A stretch of DNA of 35,710 bases. It comes from Rhodobacter sp. Lineage in GTDB: Bacteria; Pseudomonadota; Alphaproteobacteria; Rhodobacterales; Rhodobacteraceae. The notes below the pieces were generated by a model, which ran no database searches, was not told the DNA's origin, and was given only the letters and a program-made list of their open reading frames with translations. Location: positions 1-35,710 of the forward strand of contig JADCDI010000019.1 of NCBI GenBank assembly GCA_020251025.1, written 5' to 3'. Position numbers and translations under genes: made by a program. Numbering within the stretch: position 1 is the first letter of the stretch; each line of letters opens with the position of its first letter. Shown here one piece after another: positions 34,676 to 35,710 of the stretch.

Positions 34676-35023
34676 CAGCAGTTTCAACGCAGCCGTCCCG
34701 ACGCCGCGCATACCGGCTGCGGCGGGGGCGCAGGGCCGCCCGTTTGATTGTGCCCCCGTTGCCGGTTCTGCCCGCTGATCCAGCCGCCAACGCCCCGGTC
34801 TTGCGATGACAGTCAGGGGCCTGACATACGCCGGGATGTGTTGCGCCGGTCACCCGCAGGATGTGGGCCCGGACCGGGATGACCGGGTCTGTTGCGACCG
34901 TTCCATGCGGAGGGGGTTTCGGCGCGCGCAGGTCCGTTCGGACGGCCCTGTGGCGGCAAGGCGCAGGCCTGATAAAGGGCCTGGGTCGGTGCGATCCGGC
35001 GGCAGCCGCGCAGGCCGCGCCGG
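34676..35023 (+). other. Spacer between pilin 2 and the transporter-tail remnant
   Basis: Holds CCGTCCCGACGCCG (34693-34706) at the same distance behind the stop codon as in the first cassette. Otherwise no gene is recognised; the long minus-strand open frames are out of frame with the transporter tail that follows. Confidence 0.45.
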
Positions 35024-35172
35024 TCAGCGCAGCGGTGCCGCCGTGGCCGCCGGTGCGCGGCGGCTGCGGGCCACGATCCGCTCGCGGTGGATGATGTAAA
35101 GGCCGGAGGCGACGATCACGGCGATTCCGGCCCATGTGAACGCAGGACCGGGGCCGCCAGAGGGGCACCGGA
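35024..35172 (-). pseudogene. C-terminal remnant of an EamA/DMT-family transporter
   Basis: On the minus strand the frame ending at 35024 reads GPGPAFTWAGIAVIVASGLYIIHRE, followed by a basic tail and a stop codon. This is the last helix of a 10-TM drug/metabolite transporter. The rest of the gene is missing: upstream of this point comes the pilin promoter module, and an in-frame stop lies there. R1 and R2 carry the same tail cut shorter, ending after about AGIAVIV. The remnant is thus part of the duplicated module. Confidence 0.65.
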
Positions 35173-35466
35173 CATCCGCCTTCTAACCGTGGCTTGATCA
35201 TGGGTCAAAAAAGGACTATGCTTTTCCCCCGATGGCTTGACTGTGCGGGGAGACATCTGGGTTGCGGGGGGGACATCTCGGTTCCAATCCTCCCCCATGC
35301 CGGTGGCATTCCGTACCACGAGCGAAGGTGAGAATTGACAGACAAGCCGAAACCACATCGACCGGCCCGGCGGCGGCGCGGCGTAACCCTGATCGAGGCT
35401 GTGCTCTATATCGCGATCGCACTGGCGCTGATCGTGGGCGGGCTTGTATTCTACCAGCAGGCATCA
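35112..35466 (+). repeat. Pilin 5' module, copy R3
   Basis: Homologous to R1 and R2 but with more substitutions and a short extra segment in the leader, where a GGGGACATCT-like motif is repeated. It ends inside the pilin helix codons. Confidence 0.85.
35194..35222 (+). promoter_or_regulatory. Promoter of pilin gene 3
   Basis: TTGATC (35194-35199), 17 bases, then TATGCT (35217-35222). The spacing is identical to that of copies 1 and 2 despite changes in the spacer. Confidence 0.55.
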
Positions 35467-35570
35467 ACAGCGTCCAGAATGAATTCGCTTGTTACCATGC
35501 TGACGTCGTTGATGGCCGAAACGCGCACTGTCGGGCTTGAAAGCTCCAGTGTCAACATGGGCGCAGACTT
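35335..35570 (+). pseudogene. Type IVb-like prepilin 3, interrupted by an IS630 element
   Basis: Starts at TTG behind GAAGGTGAG. The leader (RRRRG), helix and TASRMNS block match copy 2, and the frame continues to SSVNMGADF, which aligns with the NINMGAAF segment of copy 2. It then runs at 35571 into the end of an IS630-type element and stops soon after. Both cysteine segments and the whole C-terminal body are lost from this piece; the rest of the gene, if kept, lies beyond the IS outside the window. Confidence 0.8.
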
Positions 35571-35710
35571 TAGATCCGTTTGCATTTATGTTGAGACATA
35601 CCCTGCATGCCTGAGGTAGTTTGAGCATTCCTCGGGTGTGAAGAGGTCGCAGATGTCGCCGAGGGCCTTGATCAGGTGGTCGAACGTTCTGGCTCCGACG
35701 CCGCGCAGGA
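35571..35710 (-). mobile_element. IS630-family insertion sequence, right part (runs off the edge)
   Basis: Pilin similarity ends at a TA dinucleotide (35571-35572), the target that IS630-family elements duplicate. The transposase C-terminus begins 14 bases further on the minus strand. The terminal inverted repeat should begin here; its partner is outside the window. Confidence 0.7.
35586..35710 (-). CDS. IS630-family transposase, C-terminal fragment
   Basis: The minus strand from the window edge to the stop at 35586-35588 encodes 41 residues, ending in the block FDHLIKALGDICDLFTPEEC followed by SNYLRHAGYVST. This is the typical end of IS630-family transposases. The catalytic part lies outside the window. 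It may be the same element type as the N-terminal fragment at 1-93, but the pieces do not overlap, so identity cannot be checked here. Confidence 0.8.
   Translation of the reverse strand, partial: LRGVGARTFDHLIKALGDICDLFTPEECSNYLRHAGYVST

Noticed and set aside
34479-35201. Minus-strand frame of 240 codons behind pilin 2
   Set aside because: It is out of frame with the recognisable transporter tail and overlaps the coding strand of pilin 2.
32734-35466. CRISPR array or integron cassette array as an explanation for the three repeats
   Set aside because: Repeat units are about 340 bp and contain promoters and coding sequence. No short direct repeats, attC-like sites or integrase are present.

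Overview
The window is high-GC DNA from an alphaproteobacterium, most probably of the order Rhodobacterales (Paracoccaceae). This rests on gene content: a phaZ/phaC/phaP/phaR polyhydroxybutyrate locus, a DUF2842 gene behind purA, a large acidic protein whose N-terminal block I recognise from this group, and many GC-rich intergenic hairpins. It looks chromosomal: thrS, pyrG, secG, purA, thiN and rlmJ are all present. Both ends of the window lie inside IS630-family transposase genes, so it may be an assembly contig that stopped at insertion sequences.

Layout. 1-93 is the start of an IS630-type transposase on the minus strand. 474-3305 holds an AlgH/YqgE protein (-), an exported DsbD-N-like protein (+), a DUF2177 membrane protein (+) and an ArsC/Spx-like protein (+). 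3306-4185 is a hairpin-rich stretch with a damaged cold-shock gene. thrS (-) and an alpha/beta hydrolase (+) follow. 7211-11678 is the PHB locus: depolymerase phaZ divergent from synthase phaC, then phasin phaP and repressor phaR, with TGC-rich operator-like sites at three places. 11731-13897 holds a LysR regulator convergent with a DegT-type PLP aminotransferase.

14027-22306 is a compact minus-strand block of eight genes read in the order ABC ATPase, periplasmic amine or amino-acid binding protein, two permeases, a glutamine-synthetase-like ligase, a class I glutamine amidotransferase, a second GS-like ligase (PuuA type) and an FAD amine oxidase (PuuB type). Together they suggest import of a polyamine-like or basic amino compound, gamma-glutamylation, oxidation and hydrolysis. 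22406-24442 holds a PhnD-like protein translationally coupled to a TerB-like protein, plus rlmJ. An unrecognised coiled-coil protein, pyrG, secG, purA, a DUF2842 protein, the large acidic protein and thiN complete the ordinary part.

The most unusual part is 32734-35710. It holds three tandem type IVb-like pilin genes. Each has a nearly identical 5' module of about 340 bp: a fragment of a DMT-transporter gene tail, a promoter with an exact 17-bp spacer, a leader of about 90-110 nt and the prepilin signal/helix codons. This module is joined to a strongly diverged body with a conserved pair of cysteines. The third copy is cut by an IS630 element. The arrangement resembles an expanding or diversifying pilin array that lies away from any visible pilus-assembly genes.
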